The notes beneath the pieces were generated by a model. That model worked only from the letters and a program-made list of their open reading frames with translations. It was not told the DNA's origin and made no database searches. A DNA stretch of 64,000 bases, taken from Sanghuangporus weigelae (taxonomy: Eukaryota; Basidiomycota; Agaricomycetes; Hymenochaetales; Hymenochaetaceae). The stretch spans positions 868,001 through 932,000 of the forward strand of contig CP137327.1 in the NCBI GenBank assembly GCA_033182465.1, read 5' to 3'. Position numbers and translations under genes: made by a program. Positions 45,077 through 57,491 of this stretch are shown in pieces (positions within the stretch are counted from its first letter, which is position 1; every line of letters begins with the position of its first letter).

Positions 45077-46165
45077 ATGGCCGATTCTGATATCGAGCCT
45101 GGTGACCTTGCGCTTGAGAGCCTGTTCCCTGTGATGCCACCCACCATAAGCTCTTCTTACTCGTCGTTCTAATTTTCGTTTCTCCCTAGGAAGCACCTCG
45201 ACCTCCTTCGCCAGAGCCAACGGTGTCCACTTATATACGAGAAAAGAGGACCAAGCCCGGAGACGCGAAAGGATTCGACGATATAGGCAAAGGCGTTTGG
45301 TCAAAGATTGAAATCCGGCTCGTCGGATCACATCCTTTATGGGGGCATTATTTGTATGCTCCTCAGCCGATATCCAAGGTTTATTTCAGACTAATTCGGA
45401 ACTAGATGGAATGCCGCCAAATCGTTTGCCTCATACCTAGACCGAAACGTAGAACTGTATCGAGGGAAAAATGTTCTCGAATTAGGAGCAGGCGGTGGCT
45501 TGCCCGGATTGGTCACTGTGCTCAATGGATCGCGAAGAGTCAGTCATCCTATGATTCGTACTGTATTTTATTACTTAAGATATTGAGTCACAGACGGTTC
45601 TTACAGACTATCCGGATAAGGTTCTGCTGGAGAATCTTGAATATAATGTCAGACTGAACATACCGGAATCATTCCGTGACAAAGTATTGGTCCAAGGATA
45701 CACTTGGGGAACATCAGTTGACCGATTGCTTGAAGCTGCTCCAGATAAATACGATCTCGTTATTTTGTCTGACCTCATCTTCAACCATTCTCAGGTACTT
45801 TTGAACTTTATTCATCTCGGATTGTCCTGTGATGGGAAATTTTATTAGCACGATGCTCTGTTGAACGCATGCGAACTGACGCTACGCGACAATAGTCCTG
45901 ATGCACTACCGACCGTGCTTGTGTTTTACACTCATCATCGTCCTCACCTCGCTTCCCGTGATTTGGAGTTCTTCAAGAGGGCAGAGGAACGTGGCTGGAC
46001 ATGCAAGGAGATAATCACTGAAAGATTTCCGGTACGACTGGCTGATGGATCTTCTCGCGACGAATTTCCGTTCATGAATTCCTCTATTTACAGCCAATGT
46101 TCCCAGATGATCCTGGTGACGAAATGGTCCGTGCTACGGTTCATGGATGGGCCCTTACGCGATAA
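45077..46165 (+). CDS. EFM7: Protein N-terminal methyltransferase EFM7 (eEF1A-type, MTase family 16)
   Basis: In yeast the homologue methylates the N-terminal glycine and adjacent lysine of elongation factor 1A; older annotations call it nicotinamide N-methyltransferase NNT1. Six exons (45077-45130, 45190-45353, 45406-45538, 45594-45794, 45849-46031, 46094-46165) total 807 bases, or 268 residues. Family blocks are RLVGSHPLWGHYLWNAAKSFA, the SAM-binding motif VLELGAGGGLPGLV, VLTDYPD at the end of strand 2, GYTWGTSVD, DLVILSDLIFNHSQHDALL, VFYTHHRP and the tail VRATVHGWALTR. The W-x-H-x-L-W block before the Rossmann motif is typical of family 16. All introns are GT-AG. Confidence 0.9.
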
Positions 46166-48183
46166 TAAGGCTATGGCCTCCTCGCTTTGGGCTTTCCTCT
46201 TGAGAACGAGCACTGCAATTTGGCGATTTCTACACCCCGGCCTAACGTGCTCCCAGGATCATAGTATAGAGCAATTGCGAAGACCGTTCTTTTACTGACA
46301 CTGAGGAATAAAGTCAATCGTCAAGGATCGGCACGGTGGCTACGGATTGAATGTCCTTTTATCAAGAGCCTACAAAGACTTCTCACACAATATGAGCACT
46401 ACCTCCTAACAGAGAGTTTCCAGAGTTGTCTGACAAGTGGTATCTGACGGAAATTGGGATGGTGATAACTCACTGAGCTTGGAGAAATCGTTCAATATTC
46501 TTAGCGCCGCATTTCGAAGAAACTGCGCCTTATAGGTCTGAGGTGTCGCCCCTCTGTTCTTGTTTTGCAGAGGCAAGACTGACGAGCAATCAAATTACGG
46601 TCTCTCTCCCAACGTTGAAAAGGTATCTTTTCACCTCATAGCCGAACTGATCGAGCCAGTTTGATCCGGACATACTACAGATGAGTACAGAATCCTGTCG
46701 TGAACAATTCTGAGAATTGTAGATGATACGCCTACCAGCCTTTTACCGTCGTGAGCGCCAGTCACGTTCATACAGTAATCCACTCTGAGCACTTGAACGC
46801 GCGGTCGCATATATGAATTCAGTCATTACCTATTATTTGCAATTGATAAGGCAATCATCTCTTGGGCCGCCATCTTGTGTTTTGTGTAAACGAGGTGAAA
46901 CGAGTTGGCGCCGTATCCCCATTGGCGTTCCCGATATTTTGAAAATGTGGGGTTCGTAGAGTGCTGGTTGTGAATTGATATCCACAATTTCCCTCTTGTC
47001 GCGGCGAGATTTATCTAAAAGCTCAAGAAAACTGGCCTTTGATACTTGGCAAGATTTTTTGTCGTATTTTGAGCTATCGGTAATCGAAACCATATCCGAG
47101 ACGGAACGAGCTCGGCGCATATGTACACCAGTTACACCCTACACGCGGCGATGCTCTTGTATTATTCGTCCCTTCAAGACCGGCGACTCGACTGATTGAC
47201 TAGAGCGTAAAGTAGTTAGCGGTTCTCGACACATGCCGTGCTTCTCCGTTATCGATTCCCCATTCTAGTGGGATGGAGAGAAAGAGGAAGCTTCTGCCAT
47301 ATTATTCAGCCAGCGACGAGCTCGGCATTGCATCAGAATCGTCCCTCAATCAAATCAGTGATTGAGCTCTTTATCCACGGCCACGGATTCTTTTCCATCT
47401 CGGCCTGCCGTCAAGTTACCAGTTTTATGTGATTCCTACATTCTCCGGATGAATCTGATAAACTTTCAAAAGATTCCGAAGTGAGAAATCAACTTTTATT
47501 ATTGGTATTGCAGTTGGCCCACCTTGTACAAACCTGAGTAACTCTGGGCTGGGAATGATTGGAATTATGTATGAGATGAGAGTAGGGTCTGGATTTGCAA
47601 ATTATGGTGCGTGATCGACGCAAAAATAGCCCAAATAGGACGCCATCAGAAGATCAAACGCACGTGGCAACAGACACCGTCCGTTTCTTACCACTTCCTG
47701 CGGATAAACCGACCTCAGTCTGTTGCTTTCCAACCAACAGCTTGAGGTGAAGACCGCAAAGTTATCGATAAAGGTAGGTGAGGAATCAGCCAGATTGCCC
47801 TATCTGGAGGCACGAGCGGTTTTTCCAGCAGTAGAGTTGAGAACAATAGTAGATAGACGCCCATAGTATAATTGCGCGGAAGCAGGTGCCACGGCTCGCA
47901 TTTAGCAGTTCTTTTTCGAACATCACGCTGCACAGCACTCCCTTTCGGAGCGCGAAACGCCCAAACGCCTTGCTTTGCCTCATCACTCCCCACCTTCCTG
48001 TCATTCCCCGACCGACCGGCAATCCTACCCAACACTCGACAAAACGCCGAACTCGTCAAGTAGTGTTAAGAGGCGCTTAGAATACCTGGGCATTGCCAGC
48101 TTCGGATAGCGAACCAGAAAGCCAATAGCAATTGGTAAAGACATAATTAGGCCGACCAAAGAGAACGAGTCATCCTTAGAAGT
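46166..48183. other. 2-kb gene-poor stretch with one candidate small gene
   Basis: Apart from the candidate at 46406-46673, no domain or repeat was recognised. A 95-codon minus-strand frame at 46833-47120 has ordinary composition but no motif. The right end should hold the promoter of the gene at 48184. Confidence 0.45.
46406..46673 (-). CDS. Candidate two-exon small gene, unidentified
   Basis: Exons 46673-46599 (75 bases) and 46537-46406 (132 bases) are joined by a 61-base GT-AG intron, both in phase 0, giving 68 residues. It starts MSGSNWLDQFGYEVKRYLFNVG, and the second part reads YKAQFLRNAALRILNDFSKLSE, with well-mixed composition and helical pattern. The first part faintly recalls the start of 6-phosphofructo-2-kinase domains (WL...V..FNVG), but there is no P-loop. 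It lies tail to tail with EFM7. It could equally be the end of a longer gene whose upstream exons I could not place, or a remnant. Confidence 0.33.
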
Positions 48184-49875
48184 ATGGCGTCAATACGAGA
48201 CGCAGTGATAGAGACAAACTCAAGCTTCAATCAGTTATCATCAGGCAAGAAATCAATGGTGCACAGCGACGAAATTCGGTTTCTTGACTACCTTGGAACC
48301 GACTTTTCATATCTGCGGCGGTTCATTATTGCATCGGACCAGATGGTACGGCTTGTCCAAACAGAAACAGCACGGCTGAGCCCGGAAGTCCAGACCAAGG
48401 TGCGTATCTTTTTTATTTCGGTATTGAGATAGGATTTTCATCCAACGTCCGTCCTTCGCTGCATTGACGATACGCCATCAGCTTGTGGACACTATAGAAG
48501 TGAGTAAACATTTCTGGTTTCTATGATCGCCACGAACTTACCCATGTGTTTGGCCACCTCGTACTAAACCTACGCAGATCGCAAAGGACACTCTTTCAGA
48601 AGCTGGTGCCAGCGCGCGCCCTTTCGTGACTTGTCCCGCTCACCTGGTACATTACCGTGAAGCGTACTTCAACGTATTATCTGCAGCCCGCTCGCTCGTT
48701 CCGTACATCGAAGACCCCGAAGTCAAATGTAAGTAGTGATCGTAGATCATGTCACTTTGCAAGTCCCAATCGACATGATCGCTGATGGATCTTAATCCGC
48801 CCAGTACGCTTGCGAAGGCTTCTCCTGCCCTTAACATCGACGTCATGCTTCCGTGTTATGCTTCCTTGCGAGCTTAAGCGACCCAGAGTGGACAATCCCG
48901 CGCCCGAGTCGTATTGCAGTGATGACGCGGACGTATTAGCGAAGGGAGAGCCATTCGCTCCCGGACCGTCCGAACCAGCTGCGCCTCGAAGAAAGATAAG
49001 ACGCGCCTCGGCATCAGCGGCGCTCAAACTCACCTCTCTGTCGATGTCCCATTCCTCTCGCGCGTCTGATTCTGCCTTGAGACTTTTCACTGGTCGATCC
49101 TTTGCAAGCCCTGGGAGACTAAAAGCGAACCCGTATCCAAGACCTGTAATGCCAAGGCACGTCAGTCAAGATTACGCTGCATCCCGAGATAGTCGAGAAG
49201 ATGCCGAATCGACAACGCGAAGCCCGTCCTCATCTAGCGCGTCGTCAGTCATGCCAACATCTGAGCAGATATCTCCAGAACTACCTATTCCGATCGAAGC
49301 ACCACCCAGTCCCAAACCGGTCTTCCCTCCAATACAGTATGTGTCGCCCCAAACACTAAAAGTTCTGGGTCTTCTCCAGCAGCAGCGCAGAGATTTCAGT
49401 GCTGGATATCCTGCGTATCGAAGGAACTCGCAAGATTTGTCCACACCTACTCCGACAAACTGTGATTGGTCCGCTCAAAGTAGGCCGGGCCTGAGCGGAA
49501 TCGATTGTAATATTCCAGGGTATAAGAGCAACGAGCTGCCGTCGTGTCATGTAGAGGTGTTTTCTAAAGAGGAATATGATTCGGCGGATGAGAACTTCAG
49601 GAAAGGATTGGGCTGGTTTCCAACGAGCTGGCGAAACCAGAAATTGAACGAGACAGCTCCTGCACCGGCATCTCCACCTGAGTTAAGCTGGAACGCCGGA
49701 TGGGACGATGTGAAACAAATGACTTACTCTTCGCAGATGATGATGCCTATGCTGGGCAGTTATCCCAACGATTCGGAGCAATCAACCCCGCTAGCAGAGT
49801 CGACATGCATAAGTACGTACCAATTGCGATAAATTTGCCACCAAAGCTGACGACTACAATCTTTCAGTCATGTAA
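48184..49875 (+). CDS. Unidentified fungal protein with disordered C-terminal half
   Basis: Model of five exons (48184-48399, 48482-48499, 48578-48728, 48805-49812, 49868-49875) totals 1401 bases, or 466 residues. The first 140 residues look folded and helical: DEIRFLDYLGTDFSYLRR, SDQMVRLVQTETARLSPEVQTKLVDTIEIAKDTLSEAG and YREAYFNVLSAARSLVPYIEDPE. The rest is basic and then S/P-rich (SPSSSSASSV, APPSPKPVFPP), typical of a disordered regulatory region. Exon 2 is 18 bases and the last exon is 8 bases (two bases, a Met codon and TAA). Without the last splice the protein would end at 49832 with a slightly different tail. I do not recognise the family. Confidence 0.62.
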
Positions 49876-52564
49876 GGTAGCTAATGCTGCTCAACCTTGA
49901 CTATATCCAACCTGCGCACAATTCACGACTTTCCAAACGATCAGAAACATGGATCATGTACAAGGATTTTTCGTACCTAAAGCTTTCAGTTTCACGCTCT
50001 GCCCTGGGTTTTTCATCGGGTGTTTACTTTCCACCTTCGGTTGCTATCTTCTCCTTTTCTTGTATAACTGGGTTCTTTGTCGACTAAGAAATGTATTTGC
50101 TTTGTCCTGGTCAAGTGCATATCAACGGGCCAAAAGCAAGGTACATAGATGATTTTTTTCTGACCTGATAGGTAAGAGAATGCAGTCAGCTTCAGACGTT
50201 GGAGAGGGGATGAGCTAGAACGTACGCGGTAAGTATGAACCCGCACCGTAGTGAAGCAGATTGCGGCTGGAATGAAGATGAAGTACTTAGACGAAACTCA
50301 CACGCATTCAGCAACACCTCCTGATCGCCAAGGTGGGAGAAGAACCAGAGTGGCTGAAGGGCTCAGATCACGTCTCATCAATGCCATTGGAATGTAAATG
50401 TCATAACAGAAGGCAAAAGGGGGGAGGAAATATTGAGTCCACCGCGGTCAGAAGCAATGCTCGACGTGTTGACATACAACTTGATCGTATATTTGCAGCA
50501 GAGGATCCAAAGGTCTGCACCAGGAGCGGGCTGGATTATCACAGACGGTATTCCAATGGAGACACGTTTGGAGGGAGAGAGAGGCGGGCCGGGTGGAAAC
50601 GAGAAGCAAGCCTTTTTGTAGGAGAGAGCTTCTTGTGACCGTGAAGGCCATCGGCGGAACGGGCGTCAAGGGCATTGTAATATGCAAATCTATACAGAAC
50701 AGTTTGAGTCACGTCCTCAGGTCCCGTCTCGAACATACTAAAATGGGTACTCATCGGCGACTGCTTCGCCTCCCCATGGTACCCGCCCTGTGTCCGAATC
50801 TATTGAATCGCGGGTTCGTAAGAGCATTTGTCGTTAATTGCATGGCAGAAACGTCCATCTCGCGTAATACCGCAGACAATTCCGCTCCGCAATACACAGC
50901 CGCTGATGGGTTCTGACAGATCACATCGGGGAACTTGGACTGCATGGTCGCCAGTGCGTCATGGGAAGGACGTCTTGGCAGTGGCATCGTCGCTTGCTGC
51001 GAAAGGCTGTGAGAGCCGCGTCTCACAGACCGTAATCGACCGCTACAGGATCTTGAGTGTCTCTGCTCGCTGGTATAGTCGTTTGAGCCGACCGTCTGAA
51101 GGTGGATTGCAAGTGAATTGTGACCATCTGCTATAAGACGCACTTATAGAAGCCAAAACAATCTTCTTTCTCACAAAACAGAATAATGTCGAAAGCGGAA
51201 CGGTTGCGCGGTGATCCCGGCGTTCCGAAGACGGAATTTCGGAGGCATAAGAAGCCATGTGTGGGCAAAAGAACCGCCCAGATGCCTCCTCGGTCGAAAC
51301 ACGGAGTGCCCTCAACGATTATTTGGTATTGTTCGCTATTCGGCAAATCGATGGGCGGATACGCTCGAGAATAGAGGATATATTTGCCATACGTAGTGGA
51401 TAGAGCCATGAGATTTGAAAAACATACGAGTCTGACACACTTTTGTTCTCGTGTGCAGACTCGGCGGGCTCGGGTGTCAGTTGATTGGACCCGAGCGTCT
51501 ATGGGATTTCCAAAAGGCACGCGCGCCTCTTTGTGCCCACCGGTGTCGATTATGGAAGGGCCTGCGGATGCCGGAAGAATGTAGACCATCAAATCCAGGA
51601 GCGCGGTTCCATGAAGACGAATCAGTGAGCGTGGCCGACGATGCCCGGAACGCCGTACTTCTTTTGCTCAAAAGTCAAAATGTGAGAATGATGAATACAA
51701 AGGCAGAAAATACGAGAACACGCCAGTTCTAGCGTACGTTGAGAGTAGAGATGTGGCACTAAACGATGAAGAGCGTTCAATGCCCCATCGCCTTAAGCTA
51801 TGATATATGAATCAAAGCTCATCTACGACGGCTACAGAGCCGAGCTGATGCATCAGAGAACATTGGCTTTCCAGGGTCCATCACGATATTCTTGACCATT
51901 TAGGAGAACAGCATGCGGAAGGAGGTGCGGTGACGTCGGGTAGCACGGTCTCTTCGGAGATCCTCCCCGCCTTTTAAGCACCGACGCATTTTGCATAATA
52001 AAGTTGCGCGAGTGCTGGGACGCAGTTTGCGTCTCAGAGAGAAGGAATTACTCGCATCAGCAGAAGCAGTGTGCTGACTAGAAATAAAGATATAGAGAAG
52101 CACAGAGTAGCAAGGAGGCAATGGTAGTAGATGGTTAGTAGTGGTTAGTTGAAGAGAGAATGCGAATTAAACTTTTTGGGTTTGTATCAGTGGCGGTGCT
52201 CAGTTTTAAAGTAGAATCCGGAGTACGTAAGCCCCAAAGAGATCAATTGATTATCCCGGTTTGTGTCGCACTTGTCCACTACAAACAAATGCCTTGCCTT
52301 CTAGAAAACTCGACATTTTCTGTGAGACACAGAAACATGTACTAATAGCATCCAATTGCTCCTGGATCGCTTACGAACTTGATGTTCCTATCGTCAGGCT
52401 AATTATGAAGTCGAACTGAACCGAGCTCCGAGTTCACAACTTCACCCACCAACAATCGCGTCGCATTCATTCGGGGACAAGAATAAAGCAAGAGCGATGA
52501 ATGAAACAAGAAGGCTATCCAGAAAGAAAGCAACAGACGACTCGAACGAATGGGATGGACTGCA
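49876..52564. other. 2.7-kb stretch without a recognised gene
   Basis: The longest gap in the window. Open frames up to 153 codons exist on both strands. One plus-strand segment near 50300-50390 (HLLIAKVGEEPEWLKGSD) and another near 50440-50580 (EAMLDVLTYNLIVYLQQR) look protein-like but do not join into a model. They may be remnants of a decayed gene. No terminal repeats or RNA genes were seen. Confidence 0.4.
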
Positions 52565-54801
52565 TCAAATCTGGAAAGGTGCATTCTGAATATCGTCTTC
52601 TGTAAGCTCTCCTTCGGCAATCTTTCTCCGGATGTCGTCGTGATAATTCAAGCATTTTTCGATCATAACATCGCGCCCTTCCATGCCAAGTGCAGAATAC
52701 TCCCAAATACTCCGCATCTTCGGGTAAGCCTTCTTCAAATCCTCGAGTATAGGAAGCGTCTTTTTCAGTGGCTCAGTCTTTAGCAACCAACAAGTACCTA
52801 GAGAGTTCATGAGGTACTCTGGTTCGTCCAGAACATCGGGAGTTTCAGTTGGCATCTTTCTTTCCTAATCAAACGGAGCTTACGGCAATGATACTCGTCA
52901 TCCTCAGGAAACCTGTGCGCTGCTTGCGCATAGTACTCCGCACTTTCTTCCAAGAGTTGTACACGCCTTTCGCCGAATGCTCCTTTCGCCATGTGCTTTA
53001 GACTGTATGCTTTGATACTACACGCGACAAGATTCATTAGCCCATATTCACATTCCAAGAGGAGCACAAGGCTTACGCGCATGCCTCTGCTGCAGGGTAG
53101 ATAAAATATGCTAAAAAGAATGCTTCGCCGTGGAAAGCTCGCAGAAAAGGTCCGATGGAGAATCGTATCTGGTCCACATCATGAAGCAGGTCTGAAGCTA
53201 GCTTGTCCAGAACTTCAGCACTAAACCGCGGATATGTACCCCCGGTCGATGCATGGGCCTAAGATAAGGTTGTTCCAGTGTTTCAAAGAATAATCACAAT
53301 GTTACCTGCATGAAAGCCTCTAGATGAATAGCCCTTACACCGAAAACGAAGGTGTGTTCGAAAATGGATCCTCTTTCGTCCTTTTCTACGTCAGACCAGA
53401 TTTCGCGCCCTCTTTCAAGTACATCAATTGCATTGCGGTAGAACTGCTCGGCACCCGTGTAATCTTTTCTCATACCGGCGCTGAGAAAAGCACGCATGAT
53501 CCATCCCCTACGAAAGGATGAATGCCAGTGAGAAAGAGTCGTTTCAGCACGCACCGGACAGTCACAGCCAAAGCGGGGCGTGCTGCATCCCAGCCGCGTT
53601 CTCTGATGCGCTGTTGTGCTTCTTTCAAAACAACCTCAGGACCGTCTTCTGACCATGCTTGGCTATTTTGTATCTCGAGCATGACTATAATAGACATCAC
53701 AAAGAGTGCATCGCTCTATAACGTGGATTTTCTCACTTTGTTCGTTGTATTTTGTTATCCAATTTGAATCATCGATGTAGAACGAACGACGGTCACTGAG
53801 TATAGCGTTTGTAAGGCTCTCAAGAACCTCAAGTGTGCTGTCAGTCACAAGCGTAAATATTATCAATGTCCAACTCACGTCCAGACGCCCTGCGAGTGCC
53901 ATTTGGCCATTCGGCAGCCGGACTTTCTTTAACTGACGCATGCCTGCTCTGGCACCCTCAAACTCCTTGGTATCATTCAGAAAGCATCCAGGGAATCTAG
54001 ACGATGAATGAACTTACATTTCCGGCCATATTTATGGTGTTGACCTACCGCAACTTCACGTGAGGATGCCTGGATTCACTCCATCCTGTGCAAATAGACT
54101 TACACTACTGTTCCGGCATTCGTGCGGTTTCTGATTCAACATAGCTGTTGCTCTTCCATACGGGAGTTCACTTGCAAGCGGTGCCCTCAAACGGTGGACT
54201 TGTGGTGGCTCGGGATTCGCTTTCTTCTCTGAGAAATGGCGAGGCCGGCTTCGTATTGCTCTTTCTGTTTTTTTTTCAGCCTCCGTCAGCTCCTTGATTT
54301 GGAGCTTAGACAAAGCCATTTCATAAGCTTCTATAGCATTATCCCAGCTCCCTAGTTCCTGTGAACGAGTCAGGACTGAGATTTACAACGAATAGGAAGA
54401 CGAATTGAGCACACCTGTTCAGCGGCTGCAAGGCGCCCCCAACCTTTAGCATATTCCGGATCTAGCACCTTTGCCTGGTCATTCATCATCAAACTTCTGA
54501 AAATAGAAGTTAGAATTGATGACCGACCTTTCTGGCATCCGAACATGCGTCAAGGTATCTATCAGATTCAAAACGGTCAAATTAATTCCTCCATATTAGG
54601 CGATCGAATGATTGAGATTGATTCTCACCTACCCAGAGACATGCAACAGGCTGCACGGTTAGCATAAATTGTAGCATTGTCTCCGCCAACCTTCAAGGCT
54701 TTGCTATATTTATCATAGGCTTGAGAGTATTGCTTGCCAACGAAAAACTTGTTTCCCTCCTCCTTGATTTTCGCTGCAAGCTGAGGGTCAAGCTCCGACA
54801 T
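52565..54801 (-). CDS. TPR-domain protein of a basidiomycete family
   Basis: A multi-exon gene from ATG 54801 to a stop at 52565. The first exons encode a clear tetratricopeptide array: IKEEGNKFFVGKQYSQAYDKYSKAL, ATIYANRAACCMSLGRYLDACSDARK, then DPEYAKGWGRLAAAEQELGSWDNAIEAYEMAL, as in Hsp70/Hsp90 co-chaperones. The middle is less conserved. The C-terminal region has WITKYN, GPEVVLKEAQQRIRERGWDAARPALAVTVRAWIMRAF, AEYYAQAAHRFPEDDEYH and a last exon with SIWEYSALGMEGRDVMIEKC. I remember this arrangement from Agaricomycete TPR proteins without assigned function. The first three exon joins were checked in frame (SLGRYLDA, ARKAKVLD); the later internal joins, especially 53940-54120, are less certain. 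Confidence 0.72.
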
Positions 54802-55144
54802 CTTCCAAGAAATATTTTAGAGAAATTTATGAACGATAACGACTCAGGATAATAACATTCTTTAAGAATGTGTAGGTGTGAGTTTAAGTTGAGTGCAGAA
54901 ACGCGTGCTAAGGACGCGTCGCGCGCGTTGCAGGGCTGAAGTTCCCATTGGCTGATCGAACACGTGAAACTGAGCGCGATTATGGTGCGAAGTTCTCACG
55001 GACGGAAATCGGTGCGCATGAGAAACTAATCATTAACCTACTTGATATTGTCGATTGGTCGACTTGCATCTCTCTGGTAGTGGGCACCGTACTATAGGCA
55101 GGAAACACAAGAAATACCAAGGACAATCTATGACATGGGAACAA
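54802..55144. other. Intergenic region upstream of the TPR gene
   Basis: Holds the TPR promoter and the 3' end of the MFS gene. A GC-rich part (about 54900-54930) is the only distinct feature. Confidence 0.5.
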
Positions 55145-57491
55145 TCATTCTCCAGTGGTTCCAGCGATGACGCTTCCGTGAACACCCCAGGAAACGCCCA
55201 TACCAAACATGATCCATCCGATAAAGATGATTCCAACAGCAGCTGCCAGGAAAATCCATCTCAGTTCCTCGCGCCCAGGAACAGGTGACTTGAGTCGTTT
55301 TTCTTCCTGCTTCATATCGAGACCATCTATCTTGCCCATACCCTTCTTGCGGAGGAGGCGTTCAATCTCCACATCGAGCAGTCTCGGCTGAACTTGCGAG
55401 AGACGTGCCGCAGGCAACAGCGATGTGGATGAGATGACAAGCAGAGTACCAGAGATTGCGACGGAGAGGAAAGCATATATCAGCCAGAGCGTTACCGCTC
55501 CATCAAGAGAGTCGCTAGGAGTATCATCCTGGAGTTTTCCAGCCGCCGTGGTGATAATAACGATAGACGCTTGCACGACAGATTCTTTCAACCATGTAAA
55601 GTAAGCATCAAAAAGACGTCACTGGTAACGCGAAATGCATACTTTTGATGGCGAACGCTGTAGCGAACCACTGAGGATCTGCGATAACACTCCGAACAAT
55701 CTCAACTTGAGGTGCTGGAGTAGCGCACTGAAATGTTCCATCAGCATTGCTGTCCGGTACACAATTTCAGAAGCACGTACCTGGGACATGGCATAGAAGA
55801 TGTATGCAGCAACTACGTGACCTACTTAGCACCCGCTGTTAAATTCGACAGTGACGACTTACCAAAACTCGGAACAGTGTGTGAAAACTTCAAGAGCAAC
55901 ATAGAGATCAAGAACGTCAATCCAGATGCGAACACTGGTACATGACCATGTAAGAAGGGACGGGAAATCCGACGAAAGAGATCATCACGTACAGAATGTC
56001 ACTCGCTGGCCATAGACATCAATGAATATACCCAAGAAAGGGGTTAAGCATGCAGGGAGCAGGAGATAGAAACTCGACACCCATCCGCCGATGACGGCTC
56101 CTTTTTTCAATCTCTGCTGAGCAAATTGTCTGATACAATGTTCAAAGTCAGTTGAACTATGTATGACACAATGGAGCTTAAGTAATACAGACGTCGAAAT
56201 TGATACGAAGGATTGTACACCTGCGTTCTCAAAGATTGCAAAGAGAACAACAATCCTGCAAATTAAAATCGTAATGAGTGCCTGCACTTACAGCAAGAAA
56301 TACTCGATAAATCTCACCAGAAGGTAAGAGGAAGATGTCTGACGGCCTTGATGCTGAAGACGCCCCTCCGAGTATGACTCTTGAGACTTTGTCCATCAGT
56401 CTGGTCGGTCACTTCATACTTCCTGCAGAGCCACTTGTCCAAGAAGATGACGGCAATAGCGCATGAAACAGAGAATACTGCGATAATTGACGAGATCCAG
56501 AGCGCCCATGCATACGTGCCAAGATTCGTCGCAATGACGTTTGCAGTGGATTGACCGGTGAACTGAGCAAGGTTCGCGATTCCCCTGCGTAATAACCAGT
56601 TAAATATCGTCTCATCCCATAACAGCAATCAACTTCTGCTGACCAAATGGCACCTGCATAGAATGACTATTAGACGTATCCATGTAGGCATGCCTTTTGA
56701 CTCACCGATAGAGAAGGCAAATCCACCACCACGGGCAAAGTACGTCGAAAAGATCCGATGCTGGGCGTTGTCAAGAGATCCATCACCTATAGCGGCGAGT
56801 ACTTTGCCAACAATGAGCAGAGGGTAGCTGTTCAGATTGTTTGTTGCTGCGCCTGCCATGACAACCGAGCCTGCCAAATGGAAGCTTGCTAGGATGGCAG
56901 AAAGCAGCGGACCTCCCCATTTGTCGATGCTAAAGCCGATGCCGACGCATAGGAAGGTATTCACCTGCGATGATGATGACGAAGTGGTTAGTGGGGATTT
57001 CGCTGAAATTCAATGAATACTGACCAAATTAGTGACAGCGACGAGAGTTGCGAACTGAGAATTGTTGATTTTCGTTTCCTTGATGATAGTGGTCTTCAAA
57101 GCCCTGGATGTTCATGCTAAGTATAGACATTTAACGAGTTGGACACCTTGCATACACAATCAAGCCCTGTACAACGGATGAGATAAAATGAGTATATGAA
57201 TAGTGCCGAAGCAAGTGCGGACGAACATTACTCCAGTGATTCCCAACTGCGAGAAAGGTCTTAAGTCAACAGATCAAGTTATATAGTGCGCCAGGCTAGA
57301 CACCCACAGCTGCATAAGCAAGTCAAAACAAGGATCAAAATTCTCCAGCCTATGGGTAGTCTTGGCTTTCGATTACTAGCGCTGCCTACGGACTTGTCGT
57401 CGAAGCTCGAGACTTTCTCCGACGATCCTTTCTCGCCCAGCACTGGTCTGTTAGACAGGGAGTCTACTCTTGAGTGACTGAGCGTGGCCAT
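55145..57491 (-). CDS. Major facilitator superfamily transporter
   Basis: A multi-spanning membrane protein. The cytoplasmic N-terminus starts MATLSHSRVDSL (ATG 57491) and runs to KPRLPIGWRILILVLTCLCSCG, the first span. Further spans include ATLVAVTNLVNTFLCVGIGFSIDKWGG with the MFS loop-2-like motif (G-x-x-x-D-K-W-G), GSVVMAGAATN, ALWISSIIAVFSVSCAIAVIFL, GGWVSSFYLLLPACLTPFLGIFID and WIFLAAAVGIIFIGWIMFG near the end. The FSIDKWGG and FLGIFID...G blocks recall MFSD1-like lysosomal carriers, but this is only a resemblance. About eleven to twelve spans over at least seven exons. The substrate is unknown. The chosen start is the first Met before the hydrophilic N-terminus; an upstream in-frame extension looks non-coding. 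Confidence 0.78.
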
